Source of the DNA: Agelaius tricolor
Lineage: Eukaryota > Chordata > Aves > Passeriformes > Icteridae
Reading direction: 5' to 3'
NCBI GenBank assembly: GCA_023055355.1
Contig: JALJCS010000010.1
Location: 26,296,001 to 26,360,000, forward strand
DNA length: 64,000 nt
The position numbers were made by a program, and so were the translations under genes. Each line of letters begins with the position of its first letter. The stretch's first letter is position 1. Positions 14,501 to 27,356 of this stretch are shown here, piece by piece. The notes under the pieces were generated by a model. The model was not told where the DNA came from, ran no database searches, and saw only the letters and a list, made by a program, of their open reading frames with translations.

Positions 14501-17485
14501 CATGGAGTGGCAGCAGGGTCCCTGCATGTCACTGAATTCTTGTGCATTCTGCTCTAGCCTCCATTGCTGTGATGAATGTTCTCTTCCTGATTTGTCATGA
14601 GCATCTTTTTGGGGCCTGCCCTGCAATACACGATGCTTCTCTGACATAGTAAAAGGGCAGAACATACACCCTGGGAAGTTGCTTCTTTCCATTAACATCC
14701 TTGTTTTTAAGACTAGCAAAAATGCTGTACAACAGTAAATCTCCTGGATTGAACTGGTTCTTTGCACTGTTCCCATAACTCAGTGCTTTTAAACTGCTTT
14801 TGAGGGGATTATAACTCATCTCTGTCATTTAGAAATAGCAGCATATAGGCATTGGATGTTTAATAGTTATTCCAATCATGCAGGCAAGATTTTCTTAGTG
14901 ATCACTTTAGGTTTTAGATTTTGTTTAAAGTGGTCCCTTTTTCTAAGTGAAAAGCATTAATTTTAGGTAACAAGCACAGGTGTCCTTCAGACCTCGAGTT
15001 AAGTGGTCTCACTAATTGAGCAAAATGAAGGGTATTACATCAGATGAAGTAGCTGGGAATAAAGAGCTGCATTGTCTCTTGGATGGAGGGAAGCTGCCTG
15101 GGCTTCATATCCAAGAAAGATGCAAAATTTGTTGACACCATGCATAAGGGGCACCAGATGCTATCCCAAAAGAAAGGAGGGATGTCATTCTTCTTTCCCA
15201 CTGTTCTAGTAATCAGAGGAGAATTAGCTGTCTTGTGTAAAGCCTTGATAAAATAAAGCTTCAGTTGTGGAGCCACTATGAACCTTTGGCACTAATGGCT
15301 TAGGGATAGGTATTTACCTGAGACTTCTCATAGCTAACAACTGTGACATTTTTACATGTGGTTGGCATGAGTCAGATTTGAGTCAGATCTCTCACAGACT
15401 GAATTCAGGTGTTACCACCAATGCATCAGGTTCTCCATATCCAATTAATCATACCAAAGCATAGATCAGTTGAAAAAAGTACAAAACTTACTTCTGTGAT
15501 ACTTCTGTATAGTTTCCTAGGATTCTGTATTTTTTGTTTAGTACTTGTTAAGTAACATAATGCAGAGGTTATCGCCTTTTCTGGACACATTCATGACTCG
15601 CAAATTTAATGAAAGTCACCACAGGTGGATGTGGAAATTCTGCCTCTATATTTTGAATATCTGCATGTATCTACATACACCCCCTGTATGGGATCAAGTG
15701 GTACCTTAGTAATAGTTTGAGGTATGTATGGGAATGAGACAAGTACTCACAAATTTTGTTCATGGTAAGAATAAAATAAGTCAATTTCTGCAAATATGAA
15801 ATGAAAGTTGTGCTGTGCAATATGTCAGATTTTAATGGGAACAGTTTCTTTGGTCTAAGCTATCTAGCTTAGAGTGGGTCACATCATGGACTGGAAATGC
15901 ACAAGGTATCCAGTGATTTGGGGCTTTAATAGTCAGGATATTTTTAATTGGTCAAATACTTGCATTGGAATGAAACATCAGGCCCTAAGAGGGACTGATT
16001 TTCCTGAGCAGTGACAATCAGGATGTGATTTCTGTTTCATGATTAGCAGCTATTCTGACTGGTGTTGCAGTGACATGGAATTGGTCTTTTCATTCCTGTG
16101 GCATTCACAAGTGGGCATGGTAGCAATTTATTTCATGTGCTATTAATTGTAGCACATAAGCTAGGAGGTTTTGGAATCAGATTCCTATTGTGAATTTTTC
16201 CTGAAAGATCTTCCTGATCTTATTAATATTGACTGATTCTTTGTATTAGGGTTTTCCAGGGATTGGTGGAGTCTAAAGGATTAAAGGCCTCTGAGTCAAG
16301 GATGACCTAGATTCTGATAGATTTTATATGCAAATCCTTATAGACAGAGGTCATTAATGGAAACATCTGAAGCTAATATGAGTTAATATATTTGAGTGCT
16401 CTCTGAAATTAGTGAGTGTTTTGATTCCAGGTAAATACAATACAGTTTATGTTTTAAGTATTTTGAAAGTGATTTAGAAGCCTACTCAAGCAGTGGTGTC
16501 AGACCTTAATTGCCCAATGCTCCTTCTGAAAAGTTGGGTTCTGGAGACACTTTAGAGCACGGGATTTTCCTCTGAAGGTTGGAAACTTTCTACTCTGCCC
16601 TAACAAAATAATTTCAAGAAAACAGCAGATTCCTATCAATGAACAAAATTCCTGATTTCACTTTCATTTTCATAAAGAAAATTTCCTGAGCTTTTTTAAG
16701 TTGAAAAAGGAACTAAGAATTACAAGAAGTTAAAAAACTACTGGTGGCTTTCCCACCTCAAAACAGAAGGATGATTTCTATACATAGCTATTTTTCTGTA
16801 TTTACAAAGTGCTCTATTACTTGAAGATCTGATAAGCAGAAGTAATATTCCTGAACAACCTGGTCCTTGTCTGTTTTGGTCCAGCTGCACTTACTGTTTG
16901 AGTGGGTGTAGGGATTGGATCAAAACCAGGAAGAATCTCAATATAATTAACATATAAGGGCACTAATGCATTTTCCTTTCTGGTAGCTTCCCAAAGTTCA
17001 GCACATGGACCTCAAACCACAACTGAAAAAGCCCTCTATTTGGCTCATTAAATATGTTTTCATTTTTTCACTTGTTTCTCATGCCTATTCACTTACATTT
17101 GTTTCTTTGATTAATAGTTCCTCTTGTATACTACGCCCTTTTCCTAAGAATGTGAAAATATGTAAATATCCCAAGCAAAGACATTCTGCTTCAGGCCAGT
17201 AGTTGGGCAGGCCATTATAATTATAATTTATGAATAAACAGGGGCATTTACCCAAAATATTCAAAGCTGACTCTGAGAAACCTACAAGTAAGGCGTATGT
17301 TCTAATGCTTGTTTTTGTAAGTCTCTCAAGCAAGGACTCAGTAGCAGAGGTGGGGACAATGCAAAAGGCACTGGGCTCTCCCTTTTCTGGTATCATGAGT
17401 GTGCTGGGACAGCTTCTAATTTTGATCATTTTGATTTGGGCCAGGGTAATATCCTTGAAGTCCATGGCAAATGTATAGTGTAACA

Positions 17486-18055
17486 CGTAGTGAGCGGCCT
17501 TAGGCGTGGGTCCTGGCTGTGAGAAGCTTTGGCAGCTGGAGCTTTAGACATCCCCATCCTCCTCTCATTTAATGTGGACGTGCAGAATTCACAGTCTCAG
17601 AGGAAATGCTGCAGGAGGGGATCCAGCACGACTCGTTTCGAACACAAACATTTTCACCAGCTCTTTGCCACCCACACACAAGGGCCTCCTCTGCTTCATG
17701 TTCCCCCCGAGGTCCCCGTGGGACAAAGCTCTGCGGTCCCTGGGACAGCGGGAGGAGCCGCGGCCGGCACCGCATCCTTTGGCATTTCCCGCTCTGGGAC
17801 TGCGCTGCCACCTCCGGCACACACCAGCAAAATGTGGGTTAATGGGGCAGGCGTGGCACAGAAAAGTCTCTGGTGGAGTCATTAGGGTGTGCTGGCAGGC
17901 TGCCAGCTCGGTTGGTGCAATTTTACACTCACTTTTCAGCACAAGCTTAAAGGGGAATCCTCTGTTCGCTTTAAGCCTTTACAGCCAGTGAGAGGCTGCT
18001 GCGGCGTTCCTGCCCCTGTCCAGACCTCTGATGAACAGCTGGCTGGAAATTCGCA
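17486..18055 (+). promoter_or_regulatory. KALRN: CpG-rich intronic patch, candidate internal (Delta-kalirin) promoter
   Basis: I count about 24 CpG dinucleotides in roughly 570 bp, densest at 17707-17815, against only a handful per kilobase in the flanking intron. The 3' edge lies 765 bp before the exon that opens the next spectrin repeat. From memory of the mammalian literature, Delta-kalirin isoforms lack Sec14 and the first four spectrin repeats and use an internal start at this part of the gene. Location and composition fit that, but no TATA box, initiator or alternative first exon with a clear donor could be fixed by eye. Alternatives are an enhancer or a GC-rich chance segment. Confidence 0.45.
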
Positions 18056-18312
18056 TCTCAGCACTGGCAAAGATTTGTTGCTGTGATTGTGGCTTTAAAA
18101 CTGGTAGTCAGAACTATTAAAAATTAATGGATCTTCATGGGGTCGATTAGTGATATTGCTGTCTGCTATGTTTGGATTTTCCCAGAGTTAAATTGCAGAG
18201 TCTGAGTGCATTTTGAGGAGGGGGTTTAAGTGCTGGAAACAAAAAAGAAACCCCAAAACCTCAACCCCTGGGAAGGCATAGCTGAGCAGGCACAGTGAGA
18301 CTTCAGTCAGTA

Positions 18313-18429
<117 letters not shown>

Positions 18430-18792
18430 AAAGATTGTAGGTCTGTCCTGCAACAGGCTTCAGCTGCATGTGAAATTAATAGCAGCTGATAGTTCTCAGC
18501 TCCTGAAAGGGTTACACAGATGGAGGAGATTTTAATTTGCTGCTAGTATAAAGACTTAATCTGAATAAAATAATTAGTTATTGCTGTATAATAAACAGAA
18601 ATTTAATTTTTTTGGAAAACTACCTGATATTATATTTATCTTATTTTCTTGCTTTAAATGGAATCAATAACAAATGTATCTTTTTGGGCTTACAAATTTT
18701 AGGTCAGTTTTCCTGTGCAACATGCAGCTGGAGTTAATGCCTATTGATCTGGAATTAGAGAGCAAAAGGGTTAAATCTCAATCCCTCTCTGA

Positions 18793-18990
<198 letters not shown>

Positions 18991-19569
18991 TAAGCATCCA
19001 CCTGGGGCACAGGTGTTGAGAAATCTGATACATGCTGTGCTTTAGGGGTGCCTGAACAGGGAACTGCAAGCTAGGATCAATTGGGAGAGTTTGCTAATTC
19101 TTTGCTTATTTATAATTCTTCAGGTCCTTTCAGCATTTTATTGAAATTACAGGGAGTGATTTGTGTGGACTGATTAGAGTAGTCTGTGGATCAGCATTGG
19201 TTTCCTGTTTGACTGAGAGATTATTTATAGGCACTGAGAAGTGAATGAAACCAAATGTGTTTGAAGTGAATATTTTTAGTTGGTATTTATAGAAGATTGT
19301 TAAATGGTTGTGAACTGAGGCCTTGTGATTTATAGGGTTATTCCCGATGTAGGGTAAGTGTATTCCTCTTAATAAAATACACACGTGTCTAACAGTCTTC
19401 ACTGTTTCATTTTGCATGCAGCACCCTTCTATTTATCTTTGTGTATGTGGGATTTATTCATAGTGTCAAAGAGGCTCTTTCACTGCTGGTTCTTCTACTA
19501 GCACTGTGAATTAAACCAGCTCATTTTTGCCTAATTTAAAATACATGAAGAGACTAGTCCCAAGAATTT

Positions 19570-19606
19570 GGGGGGGGCAGGGGGAGAGGTTGGGGTTTTT
19601 GTTGGG
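19570..19606 (+). other. G-tract cluster with G-quadruplex potential
   Basis: Four G runs of 8, 5, 4 and 3 are separated by loops of 2, 7 and 8 nt. This is very close to the canonical quadruplex pattern, with one loop a base too long. It lies on the sense strand, 581 nt after the 18820 exon. Confidence 0.55.
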
Positions 19607-20213
19607 TGTTTGATGTATTTGTTTCTCTTCTTTCTTAATCTGCAAGTATTGTCAAATGAATATTTACAGAGTAAGCTTATTCAGAATCTGCAATTGTGAA
19701 ATCTCTCTCATTTGTTGTTAAAGTGTTTTTCTGTGCCTTTAGCTTTGTTGACAGCAGTGAAGTTTTCGTGCCTTTAGGGATGTTGCTGGGCACTGAACCA
19801 AGTCCAATACATCACTTATTATTTAGATCTTTGTATTGTTACAGGTTGCCCTTACCCACATGTACATAGTGTGCATGTTCTGTATACATTGTAATATGCA
19901 AATATCCCAGGTTTTATGCATTTCACCAGACAGTCCAAGAGAGTGACATCATCTTCCTCACCCTGAGCTTTCCTAATCTGATGCCTTTACTTCTCCTCTG
20001 AGATGTGCAGAAAACCATGAGCCATGATAGGAACCTGAGAGGAAAAGCCCAAGATGCTCTGGAGTACAATGGACAGTGAGGGCTCTGGTGGAGCTCTGCC
20101 CTTAAGAGACCTCCTGGAGTGCTTAAGTATTTTCCTACTGCCATATGCTGAGCTTTCCTCTAAGCTCTTCCCTGTCATCCTGGATGCAAAGTTTTCTCTG
20201 CTGGGTCAGAAGC

Positions 20214-20242
20214 AAAAAAAAAACAAAAAAAAAAAAAAAAAA
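20214..20242. repeat. A-rich run (28 A with one C)
   Basis: Ten A, one C and eighteen A follow each other inside the intron. No transposon body is recognised upstream. Confidence 0.9.
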
Positions 20243-23200
20243 GGATTTGAAAGGACTGCTCGAGGTTCTGATTGTCATTCAGCCCTGGGCAGCCACACCA
20301 GAGAGCTCATGGAGATTCCTACCCTTGCTGTGTGTGACTTGCCAGAACCGCAGGGGAGGGAGAGGGACTGGAGTTGCAGTATTGTTTGCCAGTTTTAGAG
20401 TTGAGGAGGAAGGATCAGGAGTAGACATTCCATCCTTCTATTCATCTATGCTGATGAGATCAGTAGCATAAAAACATGCTGGGTTTGGTAGGTGAGCTGC
20501 CAGAGGGGAAGGGGTTTTAGCTGAGAATATGTATGGCCAGCTGTAGCAGATCAGTCAAAGGTCTGCATGGTAACTTATTTTATGCAAAGAAGTTGTTTGC
20601 AAAGTTTAGGGCACTTCAATGAGATCAAAAAAAAAGGCATTTAAATTGTGGGCTACAAATTTTTTTGTTATTCTTCCCAGCTCTTGGAATGGCATCACTT
20701 CAGTGTGAACAGTCATGGAGTAGAGCCTGAAAGGGACCCTGAACAAGCCCATCAGGTGGAGTGTGGAGTGGTTTTTGGGGTTGCAGAAAGTGTCAACATT
20801 CAAGGTGTCCTGGTTCTGGTTGTGGGCTTGGCCTAAAGGATTTCTGCCTGAGTACCTGAGTCAGAAGGGAAGTGTGCAGGGTGGCTAGGGTACTACCTGG
20901 AGCTGAGAAGTCAGTGGAGCATGGGAAAGAGAGGAACTGCAAGGTGGTGTGTGGGACATCAGCTTTTTCTTAATGTGAATATAACCAATTTTTAGCTTCA
21001 GTCTTGGAAAAGTGACTGTGGCCTCAGCTTTGAGACTTTTTTTTTAAATTGGTGTCATGCTCCAATGTTTGCAAAGTATCAAGGCAAGATTTGTGGCAGC
21101 TGTGTTTAATAAAGAAAAGTTGGATTTGGGGTCTGGTTTGTTCTCTGAGCAGTGAGCAAGGTGGAACAAGGTGAACATATTTGTGCAAATGGATCCCCCT
21201 GGTTCTGATGGAGTTAATACATTTAAATGCACACAAAAGTTTGCAGTGCTGAGCTGTCAAGATGAGCTGGTTCAAGTGTTGGATTTGAGCACTCTGACTA
21301 ACTGCAAAGCTTGTAATGTGATCCTGGACTCTTTCAAAGCAGAACAGTGTGGAAAAAAACCCCAATGAAGCTGCCTCTGTGTGTGCCCACTCTTACCAGC
21401 TTTCATCACTGCTGGCAGTGGTAAAGAACACACAGATAAAGGAAGAACTAGAATTGCTGCAGTCTATCCTTAACACAGGATTGCATTTCTGTGTGGATCA
21501 CCTTGTATGTGCAGTGAAGAATAGATGAAGACTGCAAATGCTACAACAATGGAAAGAATGAAATACACTGCTCTTATCAAACATGTCATAACACAGGTTA
21601 AAAGCAATAAAATTACTGGAGCTTTGGAAAGTTTTACATTTCTTGTTCTTATCTTTGAGAGAACAGATTTTGGTTGAGAGAGGATCATTTGTGTAATAGC
21701 ACTCTGCTTCCTCCAGATAGGCAATGAAAAGCTCAGCTGCCTGAACTAAATACCATGCCTGGGACTGCACTTCACACAAGGTCTTCAGGACCTCAGTGAC
21801 TCCATCAGGAGGCCATACCTATCAGGAATAAAACAGGCCTGCCTAGAAACTCTGTGCATGTCATGGTTCACATAGGAAACACTTTTCTCTCTTCCTTATC
21901 AGTGCTTTACTGAGGTGGTTGTTGTTCTCAGCAGTCAACACAAAGCAAACCTTTTGAACTGCAATTCCAGGGGTGCTGCTGGGGGCAACATTTCTAGTCA
22001 TCTATGAAAGGCAAAACAATGACTTGTTCCAGTGAGATGTGAAAATGTAAAAAAAAGCCATTGAAGAGTTAGGTATCTTGCCTTTTTTGCAGTAGTTCAG
22101 CATATAAGCTTTAGTTAATAGATATTTCTTATTGAGCTTTCTCCCAGTGAAAGCACTGAAAGTGGTTTTAGGAGCACAGTGTTCATTTTAAACAAAGTCA
22201 GCAGCAATGTACTGAGTCCAATTTTCTGTTCCCCAGAGTTTATTTTGGGGTTTTTTTTCAAATAATTTCTTTGAATTAAACTTCAACTTGAAATTTCTTT
22301 TAAAACTCTAATCCATAGCCTTTGAAAGATTAGTAAGGGTCTTATATTTATTCTTTCCAAGAGTTTCTCATCACCAGACAGAACAAGAAATATTGTGACA
22401 GAAGCATGCAACCTCAGAAATGGTTTTTTCTGTAGGGAGATCTTTCTCAGACCAGACTAGCTAGGGGTTGTCAATGCCTTATCCAAGGAGACTTAAAAAA
22501 GCCCGCCAGAGTACTACTCTTAAACTTTTGTATTGCATCAGTCACTGAAATGCAAGTGTGGCTTGATTTGAAGAGTGAAATGTTTAATGAAAAAGAATTT
22601 CTAAAACTAAATGTGTCTCTAGATCCCGTGAGAGATTATTCAACACCGGTCTTGAATAATTCATTGAGTAATTTAGATAATATATGAATAGTAATAATCC
22701 TGCATCTGAGTGAAGACTTATTTCATGTCCTTTTATAGAAGACAGGTGCTGACTGAGGGAAGCAGAACTTGATTGGATGCAGCCTCAGATTAAGTTGTAG
22801 TTTGAAAATCTCTAGTTATTTTAATTCCTCTTTCCTCTGTGCAGCTCTAATGTGGAGGCAGAGACCCTGTGATCACCATGAATGTGAAAACAGACAGACA
22901 GAGTGTGGCAGAAACCATAACACCTAGAGAGAGAAATATCAGTGTAATATTCCCATATAAGCAAGGGAAATCAGTAGAACTTACATCTAAATCTTGTTTT
23001 AGCCAATGTGTCAAAGCCAAGATTAAATTTTGGCTTCGGAGTTTCCTTTCTGGCCCTTCTGAACATCGAGGGGCCTTGTGTGAAGCATTTGAGGATAAAT
23101 TTCGGTTCTTTATGTCTGCAAATGGTATTTATCTGTAAAACAGTCACTGAAAAAAAAATTGCTGAAGGCATAGCAGACTATTGGTGAGTCTATTAATATC

Positions 23201-23964
23201 CAGGAAAGCACAAATAGAAAAGGAACCATCAGAGCTTTCCTGTGCCCATGCTAAGCTTTCAAGTACAGCAAATTCCCCCTTGGTCCTGGCCCACAAGTTA
23301 AGGGTTTGCTCCCTTCTGCTGCCTGTAAATGGAAAATGTAACTGGAGCAGTATCTAGCCCGTCACATTCACCCCTCCTTTTACTTCCACCAGTGAAAAGA
23401 CGAGTCAGGATCTCTCTTGCTGTTTCTGAAAGGCATGTTGAGGTTTTTTTGCACTGTATTCTGTATCCATTGCTGTTATCCAGAGGATACTGGGGCATCA
23501 CTAGCCATTGGTCTAAAATACTCATAATTCTGATTCAATTTGTCTGTAAGTAATAGGGCAAATGCAGGAAGTTAACTTGTAAAGGTCCAGGAGGCTGAAT
23601 AACGTCTCAGTTGGTGTAAGTACAGGCAGGAGCAGGTGACCCTGTAGCATTGAAGGTGATTGCCAGCCAGTCTCCTCAAGAGAGCCCTTGAGATTGATGT
23701 GCATCTCCTCCCCTGCCCCTCCCAAGTGTGTAAGGTCACGGTGTCACCACACAAGAAAGGATGATCCCCCTGCTCAAACTTTGTGGCGAGCTCAGGAGCT
23801 GCAGGATTTCAGGGAGTAGAGGAGATGAGTGTTGCACCCACCTTCCCTCAGCCCTCTGTGCTTGGCTTTGCTCCTCAGCAGCACACAGAATCACAGATGT
23901 GGAGTTCTTGCTCTTCTGCCTGCCTCAACGCTCAGCTCTAACCCTGCCCTCTGCCTTGCCACAG

Positions 23965-24139
23965 GGACTCTGCTGTTTCCAACAACAAGACCCCCCACAA
24001 CAGCTCCATCAGCCACATCGAGTCCGTCCTTCAGCAGCTCGACGAGGCCCAGGTACAGATGGAAGAGCTCTTCCATGAGAGGAAGATTAAGCTAGACATT
24101 TTCCTCCAGCTCCGGATTTTTGAGCAGTACACCATTGAG
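23965..24139 (+). CDS. KALRN: KALRN exon: end of the same spectrin repeat (probably the fifth)
   Basis: The exon is 175 nt. Its first base completes the split Arg, and 58 codons follow to phase 0 (window residues 121-179). It starts [20 protein letters not shown], a polar turn typical of kalirin/TRIO, then a helix through [17 protein letters not shown] and [12 protein letters not shown]. The acceptor is ccttgccacag and the donor GAG|gtaaga. With the previous exon it makes a 115-residue repeat that begins and ends on phase-0 introns. Confidence 0.97.
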
Positions 24140-24330
24140 GTAAGAGCTGGCTGCAGGGCCTGGCTGGGGGAGCTGTGGGAGAGAGGGAGAACATGTGAAC
24201 ACACCCTGTGGGGGGACATCTTGGGCTGTTGGATTCTGCTCAGCTCTCCAGTGAGGGGGAGAGGGAGTTACAACTGTGCTTTAATTCAGGCTGTTGGACC
24301 TAAAGCATGATTTAAGATACAGTGCCAGAA

Positions 24331-24426
24331 TGCACTGGAATGGGTGCATGGGTGCTTCCCTGACTATGCTGGGAATCATGCACTGGAATAGGTGCATGGG
24401 TGCTTCCCTGACTATGCTGGGAATCT
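24331..24426. repeat. Tandem duplication, two 48-bp copies
   Basis: Two adjacent copies, 24331-24378 and 24379-24426, differ at one internal base (aatggg versus aatagg) and at the last base. The near identity suggests a recent local duplication. It begins 192 bp after an exon. Confidence 0.95.
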
Positions 24427-25035
24427 GCCTGCTTTGCAGAGAAGCTTTATGAGATGCCTGTTAGAACTCTCTGTTGACATGAGTCACTCAGGGATTTGAA
24501 GGTTTCTGTATCACTTATTAGTGCGGTTTGTCTCTTCAGATACAAACAGATACACGCTTGTCTAAGCCACAGAGTGAAAAAACATGTTATGCATTAAAGG
24601 AAAGCATATTTAAAAGGTGTGCTTTTTAGACACTGCAGTGGATTTATTTAAAAAGGAAAAAAATGTAGAGGGAAAAATTAAAGGGACATTTTAATGTCCC
24701 CATGCAAAAAAACTGTCTTTTCAGTTCTTTCAGAAATGTCTTTCAGTTCTGTTTTGCAATCAAAAACACTGGATGGAAAATTCATCAAAATATTGGGGTA
24801 TTCTTGGAGTGAGAAATTTTGAAGCTATTCCAGCCAATCTCAGTAATTACTTTCTGTAGTTCTGATAGGAGCTGAAAAAGGAACAAAATGGGTATTAATT
24901 TGTAGACAGAGTCTGTGAGACTGATGTCAGTGCTTGTGTCCTTTGTGGGGTGTGTTCCTCCTGCTGTATCCCCCTGGTGCTTGTTCAGTTCAGGGAGCAC
25001 CTGTAAGTGTTTGAGGGTGATACATTCCTGGAGGT

Positions 25036-25092
25036 ATTGTTTGTAAATCTGTAGGTTTACTTATTATTTATTTATTGTTTGTAAATCTGTAG
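25036..25092. repeat. Direct repeat of 19 bp, 38 bp apart
   Basis: The motif attgtttgtaaatctgtag occurs at 25036-25054 and again at 25074-25092, separated by a T-rich spacer. It is a small local duplication with no evident function. Confidence 0.9.
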
Positions 25093-27304
25093 CTAGTCTC
25101 AAGGTGGGTGCTAGTAACTGCTGGGAGGTTTAGAATGCTGTGTTACACTTTGTGTTTAAGACATGACATGATGAATTACAGTGGGATAAAAGGCAGGAAG
25201 CAGGTGTCCAGGTTCCTAAAAGGTGTCCTGTTCTATTGCTGAATGCCAGACATAGGAATCAGTGAGGAGTATCTGAGCTTCTCTGCTGTGACTGCACAGT
25301 GAGGTATTTCACTGCAGTCTGTCCTACAGTGCTTGTTAATTATGTAAATTGGAATAGTTTCATTTACTTACCAGTTATGTGCAGCCTCCTTGCTGTTGAG
25401 AGGCAGCATTCTTTGTATTTGTGTATAAATCTATAAATGTATCTATTTCATGTCAGGTACTGCTCTTTCAGCAGAGTATGTTTCTCCTATATTTAAATAA
25501 AGATACTTTTTATACATGTTGGTGTGGCATGGCAGATGCTGAATAATTGAGAGTTTTACTTTAAAGATGTAAATGGGTGTGAATGCTGTACTGGAACATA
25601 CCCATAAATGGCACCTGTGTTTTCAAAAAAGAAGAAAGAGACAACCAATTTTTGCCTCTGGAGCACCAAATGTGTTTGTAGACAGTATGTGGTGAACCCA
25701 TGTGAGTTACTCATTAAGGTCTCAGCCTGTTTCACTGCAGAGTCAAGGTCTGAACCTATAATTGTGCTGGTTTAAGTAAAAGTATTTTTAAAAAATCACT
25801 GTTCTCAAATTCTTTTTGTTTGTACATAGTCTTCAATCAAAGAGTGTCACTACCAGGCATTGCTTTACTGATGGGGTGACCAAGGGGGTTACCAAGGCAT
25901 CAGGAGAGGATGTGACTTACATTATTCCCCTCACATGGGTTACCAATATGGAAATGCTTTGTGGATACTTTTGATTTGTTTCTGCATGGATCTTACTTCT
26001 GTATATTCACAGAATGTAGTGGCTGTAATACATTAAGATACTTAAAACTGGAAATGTGCTTCGGAATCTTCTAAAATCAGATTAGCAAGAAAGGATTTGA
26101 AAGAAAATCACCATTAGTTGTCACTGTAGATTTGCTGGTTTTTTATCATATGAACATCTGAATTCCCTCTGCAAGATTGATATTACAGGGAAATCTGAGA
26201 GCATGTTTCATAGAGAGTCTAGGGGCAGGTGATTTTATTTAGAAAGTTCCCTCTCTCGAAAAAATATTTTTTATTTTAGAATAATTTTGATAATTTTTAC
26301 TCATAACACAGTTAAAAACATACCCAGGTCAGTATCTTAAATTCTCTAAGTACAGTTAGTGCTTAAACAAGAAAGGCAGTTTGATGGATAATAAAACAAA
26401 GGCAGTTTGAAATAAAATGTTCAATAACACATGTATGCTATGCATTTCAAACAGCTGAATTGGCTCAAATTGACACAGTAATGGTGCTTAGAGAGTAGAT
26501 TTCAGTCAGTTGCCTCAGCTGTATAATGAAGATTCCAATTCAGTAGGAAACTGTTACAAGAATTAACAGAATTATCTCATGCCATTTGTGAGAAACAAAA
26601 AGATTCTTTTTCATCACCATAATTTAAAAGCATGTAGTATTTCTGATAGTTGACTATTCCAAGCTATTGAGGAAAAAAGATGATGATGTTTAAAACAGGA
26701 AATTAAGTATTTTTTCCTACTAAAGACAAGTAGCTTGAGCTATGACTGGAAATGTATTTAGGTTTTAATTTTCCATAATAACCTAGATCCTGCATAGATT
26801 AAGAATTGTGAAATAATGTGTACCAGTATGATTGATTGTCAAATTAATTTCTCCTTTTCTAGTCTAGATAAGCCCCCTTCCATCTGTCCAAAGAGCAGTG
26901 CCATATAGAACACATCCTTAGTGAAAGACCTGTACCTGCTGCAGCTCTGTTAATCCTTCCTGCACTCACACAAGCTGCCTGCAAAACCTGGGTCCTCCTC
27001 CCAAACTTGAACATCTTTCTCCTCATTGCCACTTCTGCCTTGTCAAGCACCCAGTTTCCCATTCTCCCCCTCAGGTGTGTGTTCTTGGGTCTGCTGGTTC
27101 TTGGGCTCCAGAGAATCCCTTGACATGAGGACCCTTTGCATCTCTCTAGTGGAAGCTGCAGGGATGCAGCTGTGGGAGCCCATCTGCTTCCAATAGCTTT
27201 AGGGAAGGCTGCACATTAGAGCCCAGCCTCAAAAAACATCTCATGTTGTCTCTTTCCATCCAGTTTTGGTACTGAACATTTCCAATTCTGTTAATTTTTC
27301 CCTG

Positions 27305-27306
<2 letters not shown>

Positions 27307-27354
<48 letters not shown>
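27307..27354. repeat. (TC)n microsatellite, 24 units
   Basis: This is a pure TC dinucleotide tract of 48 nt inside the intron. It is polypyrimidine on the sense strand, and no acceptor-like AG with an exon follows it. Confidence 0.97.

Positions 27355-27356
<2 letters not shown>

Noticed and set aside
17529..17991. Several overlapping open frames on both strands in the CpG-rich patch, which could suggest a coding exon
   Set aside because: GC-rich DNA has few stop codons. No frame resembles kalirin and no clear acceptor/donor pair was found. A promoter or 5' UTR is the better reading.
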